A stretch of DNA of 64,000 bases. Source: Lucinisca nassula (Eukaryota > Mollusca > Bivalvia > Lucinida > Lucinidae). The translations under genes and the position numbers were made by a program. Position 1 is the first letter of the stretch, and every line of letters starts with the position of its first letter. Below the pieces are notes generated by a model. It was not told where the DNA came from and searched no databases. It worked only from the letters and a program-made list of their open reading frames with translations. Below, in pieces: positions 53,131-62,611 of this stretch. Where the stretch lies: the NCBI GenBank assembly GCA_963580285.1, contig OY757011.1:96393650-96457649 (forward strand), read 5' to 3'.

Positions 53131-53599
53131 CACACGTGGGGTGTTATGTAGTTTAAAAATATTATTAAAACATGGTGTATTTTGATTTTATAATACATTA
53201 TTATTCAACTCAACAGCGTTACTATGGTTATTTCCTGCTTATTTTTCCCTCCAACGTATTGATGAGGAACTTGTATATTGAACAAGGCAGCTCTTTGATA
53301 TCGGATTACACGGGGCGGTATTCAGAAGATGTGCAGTTACCTGCAGGGCATTAGGTTAGCAGCGGTATAACAGGTACATACTGAGACGCGTCACTGCAAA
53401 AGAAACCTATAGGGAAATGTCGGTATTTGTGTTGTCCGATTTCGATAAAGTGGTTTTTCCGTTGTACTTAATGTTTTATTTATTTATTTATTTATATTTA
53501 TTTATTTGTCGCTGCAAATTTTATTGTCACCCAGTGCTAAAATTTCAACTGTCACATCATTAGAACGTAGTTTTGAGATGAAAAGTAATGTTTTCATCT
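53131..53599. other. unassigned sequence
   Basis: No gene; an (ATTT)n tract lies at 53480-53510. Confidence 0.3.
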
Positions 53600-53755
53600 C
53601 AATCCAAATTTAGATTGTAGGTGTTCGTTACAACCGCCCCAGTGAGACAGATCTAACGAGTGACCACAAACTACGTTTATGGGCAGAAAAAAATGAAAAA
53701 AAAAATAATGTATATTTCTGTAAATTCCAATTTTCTATATAAAGTGCGCGACCGG
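53600..53755 (+). mobile_element. A element, partial
   Basis: TTAGATTGTAGGTGTTCG, hairpin ACAACCGCCCCAGTGAGAC and the right arm up to TTCTATATAAAGTGCG are present. Confidence 0.6.
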
Positions 53756-53867
53756 GTGTGTGTGTTATTTCCTTACATGTTTTTTTTATTTTCTTCACTT
53801 GCCACTATTTCACCCAATTATGGTCTACACTATTTCCATATACATGTACATCCACACCAGCGTTGGA

Positions 53868-53894
53868 TGATGATGAGTGTCATTATGATTATTA

Positions 53895-53938
<44 letters not shown>

Positions 53939-53945
53939 TTTATTA
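53868..53945. repeat. (ATT)n microsatellite
   Basis: A long uninterrupted ATT tract at 53888-53937 with flanking imperfect repeats. Confidence 0.95.
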
Positions 53946-54107
53946 CTGAATCCGACAGAAAACAAAATCGGGAATGCCATACGTAATGTAGCGTATGTCC
54001 AGCGTTATATTTTCCAAAAAGTTGACCGAGGGCAAAAATCGAAAATAGCTTAACAGCTTGGACTAGGATAGTCTTTGAAACCGGATTACGTAAGATGTGT
54101 ATTGTTT
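53946..54107. other. unassigned sequence
   Basis: No assignable feature. Confidence 0.3.
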
Positions 54108-54390
54108 GTTTGTTTGATTTGAGGTTTAACGTCCCCGTCAACACTGTAAATGTCATTTTGGAGACGTTGCTACCAATTTTGTGGGACTTTTACCCGACAT
54201 TGAGATGAAATGACATCTAAAGCCCTGTCGCCCAATGAAACCAATAGGGTTTATTAGCATGAACGGTCCGCCTCGCACTGCGGTTCCTGGACAGGCTAAG
54301 ATCCTCTAAGCGGTTTACCAGTACTAGTATGCGGGCTGGATTCAGCTCTGCGTGGAAGCATCATGCAGCCCATATATTTCTTCAAGCATA
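54108..54390 (-). mobile_element. SINE S5, near full length
   Basis: On the plus strand TTTGAGGTTTAACGTCCCCG, GGAGACGTTGCTACC, ATTGAGATGAAATGACATC, GGTTCCTGGACAGGC and TTCAGCTCTGCGTGGAAGC run to TATTTCTTCAAGC. It is the reverse complement of the copy at 23944. Confidence 0.9.
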
Positions 54391-54684
54391 GAGCGAATTG
54401 ACATGTACACAGAAAGAAGAGTCGACTACGTACTTTGCCGCGTCACAGTATAACGAACCAACGTCGTTACCTTGATTCTTTCTTCTATTTCGAAAAACTG
54501 AGCGTTTACTTTTTCTGTGGTATTAATTTATTTATTGCTAATTTGGATACACTTACCAAACACACTCTTGGGATGAAATTGCTTCTTTCATATAATCTGG
54601 CCCCTAAGTAATAAAAATGTTTCATGTTCAACTATGCTGAGCATGAAATCGATAATACTCGCAAATATTACAATAATGGGACCA
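54391..54684. other. unassigned sequence
   Basis: No assignable feature. Confidence 0.3.
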
Positions 54685-54800
54685 AACATATAATATCTGT
54701 GCTCGTTACAACCATTCAATGGAGGCGGATCTAACGAGTACCCACAATCCACGCTTTTGAGGAGAAATATTATAGCAATGTATATAACTATTAACCCAGA
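54685..54800 (+). mobile_element. A element, partial
   Basis: ATATCTGTGCTCGTTACAAC and GGAGGCGGATCTAACGAGTA form the eroded hairpin. Confidence 0.55.
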
Positions 54801-54869
54801 AAATTGTATATATAAAGAGTTTTGTTATTTCCATAAAACGCAAATAAAATCATTTGTCTTCATCTTTCA

Positions 54870-55142
54870 TTACGATCAAACATCTGTGTGACATAGGGCA
54901 TTTTAGCATGTTTACTGATGAACATATGTGATACTATTCTTATGCATATTCAAAAGATAGGCTGATGGTGCTCGTTCGAACCGGTTCATTGAGGCGGTGC
55001 TAATGAGTACCCACGACCGATGTCTTTGAACAGATATAAGACAAACAATCAATCGATCAATATTCAAACGATATGCTGATGGTGCTCGTCCGAACTGGTT
55101 CATTGAGGCGGTGCCAATGTGCACCCACGACCGACGTCTTTG
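54870..55142 (+). mobile_element. A2 element with duplicated hairpin
   Basis: The left end CATTACGATCAAACATCTGTG and CATAGGGCATTTTAGC are A2. The hairpin segment occurs twice (54950-55025 and 55065-55142), separated by a short AATC-rich stretch. An S5 SINE interrupts the second right arm. Confidence 0.65.
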
Positions 55143-55143
55143 A

Positions 55144-55450
55144 TTTGTTTGTTTGATTTGAGGTTTAACGTCCCGATCAACTCTGTAAAGGTCATTTTGA
55201 AGACGTTGCTTCCAATTATTTGGGACTTTTACCCGACATTGAGATGAAATGACATCTCAAGCCCTGCCGCCCAATGAAACCAATAGGGTTTATAAGCATG
55301 GACGGTCCGACACTCACACCGCTTTGCCTGGGCAGGCTTAGATCCTCTAAGCAGTTTACCAGTACTCGTGTGTGGGTCGGATTCAGCTCCTCATGGAAGC
55401 ATCATGCAGCCCATATATTTCTTCAAGCCCCGATGGGCGGGGCCGTACCG
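55144..55450 (-). mobile_element. SINE S5, full length, TSD
   Basis: On the plus strand TTTGAGGTTTAACGTCCCG to CCCGATGGGCGGGGCCG. TSD CGTCTTTGA at 55135-55143 and 55452-55460. It is inserted in an A2 right arm, which continues ACAGAAATAAGAAAG. Confidence 0.9.
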
Positions 55451-55474
55451 TCGTCTTTGAACAGAAATAAGAAA

Positions 55475-55477
55475 GAT

Positions 55478-55520
<43 letters not shown>
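55475..55520. repeat. (AATC)n microsatellite
   Basis: About eleven AATC units, running into AAATTTTATTCGC. Confidence 0.9.
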
Positions 55521-55625
55521 TTTTATTCGCTTAAGCTTATGCAGCTCATCATGATAAAACATATATAGCCAGACAAATAAGTGAAGAATAACATAAAAGT
55601 GAATTACTGGATGGGGCATTGTCTT
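55515..55625 (-). mobile_element. Possible LINE 3' end
   Basis: On the minus strand GCGAATAAAATTTG runs into (GATT)n, the form of a LINE 3' end with a short tetranucleotide tail. No coding part is visible. Confidence 0.35.
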
Positions 55626-55649
55626 ACACAATACAAGTTCTCAGGCTAT

Positions 55650-55715
55650 CACACACACACGCACACACACACACACACGCATGCACGCGAGCGAACACAC
55701 AAACGCACACAGGTT
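55650..55715. repeat. (CA)n microsatellite
   Basis: CA repeats with GCA and GAG interruptions. Confidence 0.85.
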
Positions 55716-55768
55716 AACAGCCGCGATTTGGATAAATCGCCAATGTCAGATTGTTTTCTTAAGTTTAT

Positions 55769-56024
55769 CATGAAAAGTGTATATATAATGTTGACCCCCT
55801 TGAACCCCATTTTCATAAAGTACAACTGGGGTTAACGGTTTCCTATTTCTGATCGAAGCGGTTCTAACGAGGACCAGCAATCTATGTTTAGGTTCACGTT
55901 CGGTGAAGATCAGCAATCCATGTTTAGAGCAGAAAAATGCAAGTTATCGGATATTTTGTCAGAAAATTTTCAATTTTTGGTGACAAAACTTCTAATATAT
56001 TTGAATAGGCGTGTTTTCGTAAAG
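55769..56024 (-). mobile_element. A1 element, hairpin damaged
   Basis: CATGAAAAGTGTATATATAA to GGCGTGTTTTCGTAAAG. One hairpin arm is missing and GATCAGCAATC is duplicated. Confidence 0.65.
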
Positions 56025-56320
56025 TACCGTTGAAGATGAAATCTCCAAAATAGTTATTCTTAGTTTCGAGTGAAAACTTATCAATTTTATGCTCGGAACA
56101 TAGATTCAACAAAGCTCGTTTTAACCGCCGTGTACTTTGTTTTTCAAAAAAGTTGGGTTGCAGGGGTATTAATTCACAAATACGGATTAACGCGTTCTAT
56201 TTCATAATTCACTTTAGGAAAATAGAGACAGACAAGCTGCATTCTTCCATAATATTCAGACGAAAAATAAAAATAATAAAACAATAATTATCATTCGCGC
56301 TTATATCTGCATCAAACCAT
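56025..56320. mobile_element. A-like remnants and AT-rich sequence
   Basis: CTCCAAAATAGTTATTC and CATAGATTCAACAAAGCTCG are A2-like; the rest is unassigned. Confidence 0.3.
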
Positions 56321-56680
56321 TATGATTACGCTCCCGTGCGCTAAATGTCTCTAAAACTAACGTTTCTCAGATGAAAATGTTTTTTTTTTTTTTTTAATTC
56401 TGCCATATTTATAGATTTATGACTGCTCATTAGAACCACCTTGGTAATACGGTTTTAACGAGTGTCCGCAATCTATGTTTTAGAACAAAAATAAAAAAAA
56501 ATAATGAATTCACCGTATTTCCCATTTTCTAAAATAAAAATGCTCATTAGAACCGCCCTGTCCAGACTGTTTTAAGGAGTAACCGTAATCTATGTTTTGG
56601 AGCAAAAATAAGGAAAAAAGGAATACCTCGTAAACCCAATGTGCTCTATATACTGTGGGGATTAGAGGGGCCTTCTATAG
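56321..56680 (+). mobile_element. A2 element with partial tandem duplication
   Basis: The left arm (ATTACGCTCCCGTGCGC) is followed by two hairpin-plus-right-arm segments (56405-56530 and 56540-56680). Confidence 0.55.
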
Positions 56681-57035
56681 GAGGTTTTAGGAATTCCGTT
56701 TATGACGTCATTCTTGCGCATGCGCAAAGTACTGGCCGTCAATTGAGACGGCCATTGCTATTCAAACGTATTGGCGGAAATTAAAATGGTAACAATATTC
56801 AGACATTTTGAGAGCAAATGTACCCGTTTATTACCGAAATTCATTTATCCTAAATTCGTTTTTAATTGACGAAAATCTTTTCGTGAATGACCCATGTCAA
56901 TGTCTTGAGATACCGTTATTCACGAAAGCTTACTTACAAAATACGTTTTTACGTAACTTTCGTTTTATTCGCTACCCAAAGTAGAAGTAAAACAAAGATC
57001 AGGAATTGATACAATTAACTTACACCATCCAAGTC
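56681..57035. other. unassigned sequence
   Basis: No gene. An imperfect inverted pair TTCGTGAATGACC / TATTCACGAAAGC spans 56877-56930. Confidence 0.3.
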
Positions 57036-57037
57036 TG

Positions 57038-57128
<91 letters not shown>

Positions 57129-57137
57129 GTCTGTCTA

Positions 57138-57205
<68 letters not shown>
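57036..57205. repeat. (ATCT)n microsatellite
   Basis: About 170 bp of ATCT with GTCT interruptions. Frames through it encode Ile/Tyr/Leu/Ser repeats and are not genes. Confidence 0.97.
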
Positions 57206-57605
57206 AATGTCCATACTGACAGTCGAAATAAACTAATGAGTGGACTGACGGAGGGGCCCGTCGACACCTACTCCACCTCACTTCATTGTCACACATGACC
57301 GTTGGCATGGGAGAGAGAGACAGACAGAGGGAGAGAGAGAGGTTTGACTGACAAACTGACAGTAGACAGACAAACGACACACAGACCGACTGACTGAATG
57401 AATGACTGACTTACAGATGAAGGGACGGACTGTTAGGCAGACAAATAAACATAATGACAGTCGAAAAAAAAAACAACAACCAATGAGTGGACTTACAGAC
57501 GGGCGTCGAGTCAACCTTGGCTCGACGTCATGCCGTCGACAACCACTCTAACTCGCTTCAATGTCACGTGACCGTTGAGATGAGAGAGCGGTTTGACTGA
57601 TCCTT
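57206..57605. repeat. Direct duplication of about 150 bp
   Basis: TGACAGTCGAAA, CAATGAGTGGAC, CGTCGAC, CACTTCATTGTCAC and GAGAGAGGTTTGACTGA occur in the same order at 57217-57354 and 57456-57600. Confidence 0.65.
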
Positions 57606-57620
57606 GTATCCAAGAAGCCC

Positions 57621-57850
57621 ATAACCCTTTTTGTACCAAATGGAATCTTCCTCCTTATATATAGCAGGAGTCATTTCCAAAATTTAGGTGTGTCAGGTTG
57701 TGTTTTTTTTTTTTTCAAAATTTATTTGGAAAATGGCCGAACATTTTGCAGTGTAGGCCCAGATCAGACGCCGCGTTCTGCCGCGTCTGATCTGGGCCTG
57801 CACTATGTGTCACTTACCCCTTTTGGGGTTTCCAGTACCAAATGGGTTAA
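57621..57850 (-). mobile_element. TTAA-type MITE
   Basis: ATAACCCTTTTTGTACC to GGTTTCCAGTACCAAATGGGTTAA. The core palindrome CCCAGATCAGACGCCGCG / CGCGTCTGATCTGGG is complete. A T run near 57702 interrupts one arm. Confidence 0.85.
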
Positions 57851-58529
57851 TGTAGACCTAAGGGCTGGGCAGGTTGAACCAATCTACAAATCTACAAGAT
57901 TTTACTGTAAAGTCTTGCACTTGCGAAGGATAGTTTCATTCTCGTGCACTGAAAGTGTTTTCTACGTTTGTTTTGAATTAATGTTCCAATCCCACTGAGT
58001 CTTGATGGATCCGAGCACTGGGCAAATGACATTTAATTAAGCACGCCGTATTATCGCCAACGCAACGTTCTGACGTTTCATCGACGTTGCAATGTCAAAT
58101 TCAATGCATCGCTTTGAAGTTGGTATGATGTAGACAAGACGTTGTTGACACGCTACATGTCGGTTGACGTGGCGTCATTAAACGACAAACTGTAATTTAC
58201 ATTTGCCTGCGCTCGCTAATTGTTGGTGCTTTGAGAGAGAGAAAGAGAGAGAGAGAGAGAGGACCCTGATGGGTCGTATGTACAACATATCATTTTGCGA
58301 AATTTTACGAAATTTCGTATTTGGCAGCATATCGGTGTTACTCCCTTTATCTTACATTAGAATTCGCCAAAAATTTTAAAAGAAGTCCACTGTTATACGC
58401 TGTAATTAACACTTTATCTGTCCCACTGCCTTTGAAGAATCGACAGATGACGGCCAGGGCTTTTCCCGTTCTATTTTTAGAACCGGAAGTACGTCACGAA
58501 AAAAGCTCCTATTCACGGACTTGTGATCC
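57851..58529. other. unassigned sequence
   Basis: It contains a (GA)n tract at 58234-58261 and a 97-codon plus frame (58321-58614) without recognisable domains. Confidence 0.3.
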
Positions 58530-58676
58530 TGATGCATTAGCTGTAGGGTGCTTTTTAAAACCGCTTCAACAAATCGGTACAAACAAAAACCCACATTCAA
58601 TGCTCTTGAGATAATGTGGGATCTAGTTGGACATGTTGGAGTGTTTATTTAACGGACTTTTTGTTGAGGTGATGAT
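58530..58676 (+). mobile_element. A element, strongly eroded
   Basis: TTAAAACCGCTTCAACAAATCGG and TTTAACGGACTTTTTGTTGAGGTGATG recall the A2 hairpin and right end. Confidence 0.35.
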
Positions 58677-58977
58677 GAATAATTTAGAAATTCTGAATTA
58701 ACATATAACAAATATCCACCAATGTATAACAGTTTCCGGAAAGCAGATATTACACACGCGTGTAAACACATTACCTGCCGTTGCATGGCAACGTAAGTGA
58801 AGTGTGGTCAGTGACAAATCTCGCCAATACTATTATATGACCCTAATGACTTGGGAAATACGGTCATCTGTAATTGCCAGAATATACAGGGATTCTAATA
58901 ATTTTGGCCTCAGTGTGGCGCAAATATTTCCTTAACATTTAAACAAACAAAGAAAATTTCTCAGCTAATGCATTTTC
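58677..58977. other. unassigned sequence
   Basis: No assignable feature. Confidence 0.3.
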
Positions 58978-59207
58978 TTAACCCGTATTTAACAAAGATG
59001 GAATCTCCCACCTAGTAAGTTTGGATTGGTCCATTTCCAATTTTTGAGCTGCCAGGTTTGTTTATTAGCGACACATTTTGCAACAAGGTTTGTACTTTCA
59101 GCAAACAGTGTAGAACCAGGTCAGACGTCGCGTTTTGTGGCGTCTGATCTGGGTCTGCACTATTTGCCAATGTCCCGCAAAATGGGCCGCTAGGCATATA
59201 TGGGTTA
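58978..59207 (-). mobile_element. TTAA-type MITE
   Basis: TTAACCCGTATTTAAC to GGCATATATGGGTTAA, so TTAA lies at both edges. Core AGGTCAGACGTCGCG..GGCGTCTGATCTGGGTC. Confidence 0.85.
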
Positions 59208-59529
59208 AATCTTACACTAATGTGTTTGTTTTTCTTTCTTTCTCTTTTTTTTTTAGTTTGGTTCTTTTGTTTTTAGAAAAAAATCCATAAAGATTTTTAG
59301 GATGAACGTATTGTCTGAAAATTTATCATGCATTTGTACTCTGTATTTAAAGTCAACGATCATGTCATTTCTTAAGCAATGACATACATGTACTTACAGA
59401 ATATTCATTTTTTTCTCAAATATAACTTTAATTTTAAATGACGCGATTGTAGTGAATATATATGTTAAGCTGTTGAAGATAATCGTAAATAAACATGCAC
59501 ATGTATTTAAGTCAACTAAAGCGATTGCG
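59208..59529. other. unassigned sequence
   Basis: No assignable feature. Confidence 0.3.
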
Positions 59530-59806
59530 CATGCGCGCTTAATGCATAAATTCGATTGGCCCAGTCATAAAACGGTTTCAAACGGTCATACTATTGGCCA
59601 AAACGGGAAAGCGTTTTCAATAGCGTTTTGATCTTTTCAGAGCGCATGCGCAAATTTACCGTTTATCTGAAACGATTCGCCTTGACTTTTGATTGGTCAA
59701 AACGATATGAAACGCTCGAACCGTTGTCGAAACGCAAACGTTTTGCAACGGTTTCAAAACGGACCCCAAACGCAAAAACGGGTAGGTCGAACGTTATCGC
59801 CACTGT
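59530..59806. mobile_element. AAACG-rich hAT-like MITE, right end
   Basis: More than fifteen AAACG / CGTTT motifs are present, two GCGCATGCGC palindromes, and the end ATCGCCACTG at 59796-59805. The inverted form CAGTGGCGAT starts the relative at 48558. Confidence 0.5.
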
Positions 59807-59807
59807 A

Positions 59808-60068
59808 CATAAGAAAAACACACCTGTATAATTTCGACCACCTTAAACCCCACTTTTATATAGTAAAACAGGGGTTTACAGGTATAAATATTATTTTTAT
59901 TATTTTTGCTCAAAAACCTTCATTGTGTGTACTCGTTAGAATTCCACAATTCCCACAATCTATGTTTTGAGCAGACAAAATGAAAAATATCAGAATGTTT
60001 TATCCGGAAAATTTCATTTTTTGATGATAAAATTTTCAGTATATTTGAATAAGCATGCTTTCGTAATG
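59808..60068 (-). mobile_element. A1 element, hairpin lost
   Basis: CATAAGAAAAACACACC to AGCATGCTTTCGTAATG. The inner palindrome narrows to GTACTCGTTAGAATTCC; the second arm is missing. It abuts the AAACG-rich element. Confidence 0.75.
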
Positions 60069-60115
60069 AACCCGCTGTTTGCAGTAAAAATAATAACGCA
60101 AACCATCAGAGATTC

Positions 60116-60116
<1 letters not shown>

Positions 60117-60147
<31 letters not shown>
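60117..60147. repeat. Poly(A) tract
   Basis: About 29 consecutive A bases without an identifiable retroelement body. Confidence 0.8.
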
Positions 60148-60149
<2 letters not shown>

Positions 60150-60305
60150 GTCATGAATGAATTCACAATGTCACATGAGTATGACAGCGTTATGCTCAAT
60201 GATCAGAACCATGGATATTTTGTTTTCAGCAGACGATATTTTCAAATATTTGTTTTTCGGATTTTTCACAGAAAACACGATTGGCATTTCACGTAAATTG
60301 TCTCC

Positions 60306-60585
60306 CATCACACAAACACGCCTATATAATTTTGACCCCCTTGAACCCCATTTTTATATAGTAAAACTGGGGTTTCCGGGGGTATACCTTATTTTTTATA
60401 ATTTTTGCCCTAAAATATAGATTGTGGGTACTCATTAGAACCGCCTCAAATAGGCGGTTTTAAAGAGTGCCCACAATCTATATTTTGAGCAGAAATAAGA
60501 AAAATATCACAATTTTCATCATAAAATTTTCATTTTTTCGGCGACAAAGGTGGCAATGTATTTGTATAGGCGTGTTTACGTAATG
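60306..60585 (-). mobile_element. A1 palindromic element, complete copy
   Basis: CATCACACAAACACGCC to GGCGTGTTTACGTAATG; hairpin GCCTCAAATAGGC. The flanking base is C on both sides. Confidence 0.9.
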
Positions 60586-60739
60586 CACAGGCTGGGATAA
60601 ATAAGAGAAAGACAAACAATTTGTTATCTGCTGAGTTAGCCAAGAGAGTGGAATTTGGTATCTTGACAAAATACAAGATAAGGATAATGTACCGATATGA
60701 CATATGTTATATTGTTTTGTCGAGGCGAAGAGAGTACCT

Positions 60740-60860
60740 AGATACGAGGATGGTCCAAAAAGTTCTGCCACAGGTAAAATATAAATGTAAATAACGATTT
60801 TAGCCAATTCATTTTATTGCAGACCTACAATGTAATCCCCTTTGCATTTACACATCTGTT
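60740..60860 (-). mobile_element. Mariner end fragment
   Basis: TACGAGGATGGTCCAAAAAG resembles terminal repeats of mariner elements. TTATTGCAGACC..GTAATCCCCTTTGCA..ACACATCTG recalls the 3' coding end seen in reverse in mariner relics (compare 63505-63545). Inferred; no transposase motif is present. Confidence 0.4.
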
Positions 60861-60902
60861 TTTAATCTCGAAATCCACCGAATAAAATCATATGGTTTAA
60901 AG

Positions 60903-61190
60903 GATACCCCCTTTTATAGAACATATTTAACGTTACTACAGCTGGTGTCTTGGAATGTGTGGCGGCCGTAAAACGTCTCACTGCCCTACATCATAGTGTA
61001 GTTTATGTTTTCTTGTCCTTTGGGATCATTGATTCCATTCTGGAATTTTGAAAATATTTGAGGGTCTCTGATGAGGCCTAATTGGCCGAAACTAGCTAGT
61101 CTGGCCCAGAAAATATGTACACATTATATTTTCTAGTTCTGTGGTGTATTCTTTGCTTCCAATGGATAACCCTTTTATAGAACATATTTA
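60903..61190 (+). mobile_element. Penelope-like remnant flanked by 25-bp direct repeats
   Basis: CCCTTTTATAGAACATATTTA occurs at about 60909-60929 and 61170-61190, about 261 bp apart. Between them lie TTTGGGATCATTGATTCC and a hammerhead-like motif (61062-61107). Hammerhead motifs are known from Penelope-like retroelements; no reverse transcriptase is present here, so the class is an inference. Confidence 0.45.
61062..61107 (+). ncRNA. Hammerhead-ribozyme-like motif
   Basis: Core CTGATGA (61068-61074); stem II GGCC/GGCC with loop TAATT (61075-61087); GAAA (61088-61091); stem III ACT/AGT (61091-61093, 61098-61100); cleavage triplet GTC (61099-61101). Stem I pairs GGGTC (61062-61066) with GGCCC (61103-61107). 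One weak point is a T-T at the first stem I position (61067/61102). Predicted cleavage after 61101. Activity is unproven. Confidence 0.65.
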
Positions 61191-61345
61191 TATGCATGGA
61201 CGTTCCGACTCGCACCCCTTTTCCTTGGCAGGCCTAGACCGTCTAAGCGGTTCACCAGTATGTTCGGTCGGTTTCAGCTCTGCATGGAAGCACCATGCAG
61301 TCGTATCTATTTCTCAAGGCCCCGATGGACGGTGGCACCGGGTGA
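61191..61345 (-). mobile_element. SINE S5, 3' part missing
   Basis: On the plus strand ATGCATGGACGTTCCGACTC, GGCAGGCCTAGACCGTC, GGTTTCAGCTCTGCATGG and AAGGCCCCGATGGACGG. Confidence 0.75.
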
Positions 61346-61754
61346 CTGGGTTTACTTTTTTGTTAGTAGAATATTTCAACGGTGGTTGCAACGATACTTG
61401 TATCTGCGACTACAATGCATGTGCTCGACAGAGCCAATTCAATAAATGAAAAGAATCAAGTGGAATTAGCTACATTTAAAGGTCTCTTTTGCAAGGGCAA
61501 GTTAAAGAGACATAAATAAAGGACTTTGAGCGCTTTAGAATTCAATATATTATAATGGTATACTTCGTTGCTTGTTAGTTCTATTAGCTTTACAATAATC
61601 CATTGTATGCTAGTGGACTCTTCCATTGCTATATTTGGAACAAGTCCATTTGTCATATAAGGGGCTTTCTTATTTTTGCTGCCAACAGAGAATGTGGGAA
61701 CTTCTGCCATTGTTCAACGCTTTCGGATCTGTTGACCGACACATACGATATGCA
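61346..61754. other. unassigned sequence
   Basis: No gene or repeat recognised. Confidence 0.3.
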
Positions 61755-61925
61755 AAAAGAATAGATTCAAGGACAGTTTTCAGTTTCTGGCGAAAGAATG
61801 TGCACTGCACTGGTTAACTGCTTACGTATAAGCCTGCCCAGGAAAAGTTTGAATAGGTAAACTGACCGGCTCAAAACGACCTAAATAGTGTTGACTGGGC
61901 CGTTAAACTTCAATACAAACACCCC
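61755..61925 (+). mobile_element. SINE S4, 5'-truncated
   Basis: ATTCAAGGACAG, ACTGGTTAACTGCTTACG, AAGCCTGCCCAGG, TGTTGACTGGGCCGTTAAAC and CAATACAAAC match S4 at 35481 from its middle to the tail. Confidence 0.85.
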
Positions 61926-61959
61926 CAACCCCACACGAAACAAAAAACAAACAATTTTT

Positions 61960-62083
61960 GACGGAAAATTTTGTGAGCAAATAGTGCAGGCCCTAATCAG
62001 ACAACGCGTTCTGCGGCGTCTGATCTGGGCCTGCACTGTTTACCAAGGTACACCTTTAGGCGTTTCCCGCATGCAATGGGTTT
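61960..62083 (-). mobile_element. TTAA-type MITE, partial
   Basis: The core CAGGCCCTAATCAGACAACG / GCGTCTGATCTGGGCCTG and the end GTTTCCCGCATGCAATGGGTT are present; the left edge is missing. Confidence 0.75.
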
Positions 62084-62429
62084 TATAATTACGCTGTCAT
62101 TCGTTACATGATGATGTTGTTCAAAATACGCTCTCTAAAAATGAAGATAGGGTATAAATGTCAATAGCCGGTATACACTGAAGTAGTTCCCAATTCTAAC
62201 GTACCATGGACATGTTATATATTCTTGACATTTCTCAGAAAGGTAATTACATTCCTATCTGGTATCGATAAGCATCACTGACACACTGCTAAGAAATGTT
62301 AGGTCATAAAAAAAAGGATAAATTTAGCCTGGTAAATTCGGCCATATGAACCTAGTAAGACAGTGCTCATAAATAGCCTCGTAAGGTCGGAAATAGTAGA
62401 CAATTTTTGAAATGAAATAACTCGACCTG
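62084..62429. other. unassigned sequence
   Basis: No assignable feature. Confidence 0.3.
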
Positions 62430-62611
62430 TTTACCCTTCTATGTGGGAAGTCACAAAACGGAGCGTAGACAAACAGTGGGGGCGACGTCTGATCAGGGTT
62501 GTCGCTGTTTGCAGCCATTTTCTTAGTACATTTGCAAATATAATTCAAGCCGACAATACTAAATGTCGACATTGAATAATGCTTTGAACTTTTTGGTACA
62601 AACTAGGTTAA
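62430..62611 (+). mobile_element. TTAA-type MITE, eroded
   Basis: TTTACCCTTCTATGTGGG to TTTTTGGTACAAACTAGGTTAA; the core GTCTGATCAGGGTTGTCGCTG keeps one half of the palindrome. Confidence 0.65.

Noticed and set aside
57006..57206. Repetitive Leu-Ser-Ile-Tyr frame
   Set aside because: It is a translation of the ATCT microsatellite.
187..60585. Recurring open frames of 60-100 codons with near-identical peptides in A elements
   Set aside because: They occur in several frames and both strands, start and stop at random points and follow the repeated DNA; they are translations of the palindrome, not a protein family.
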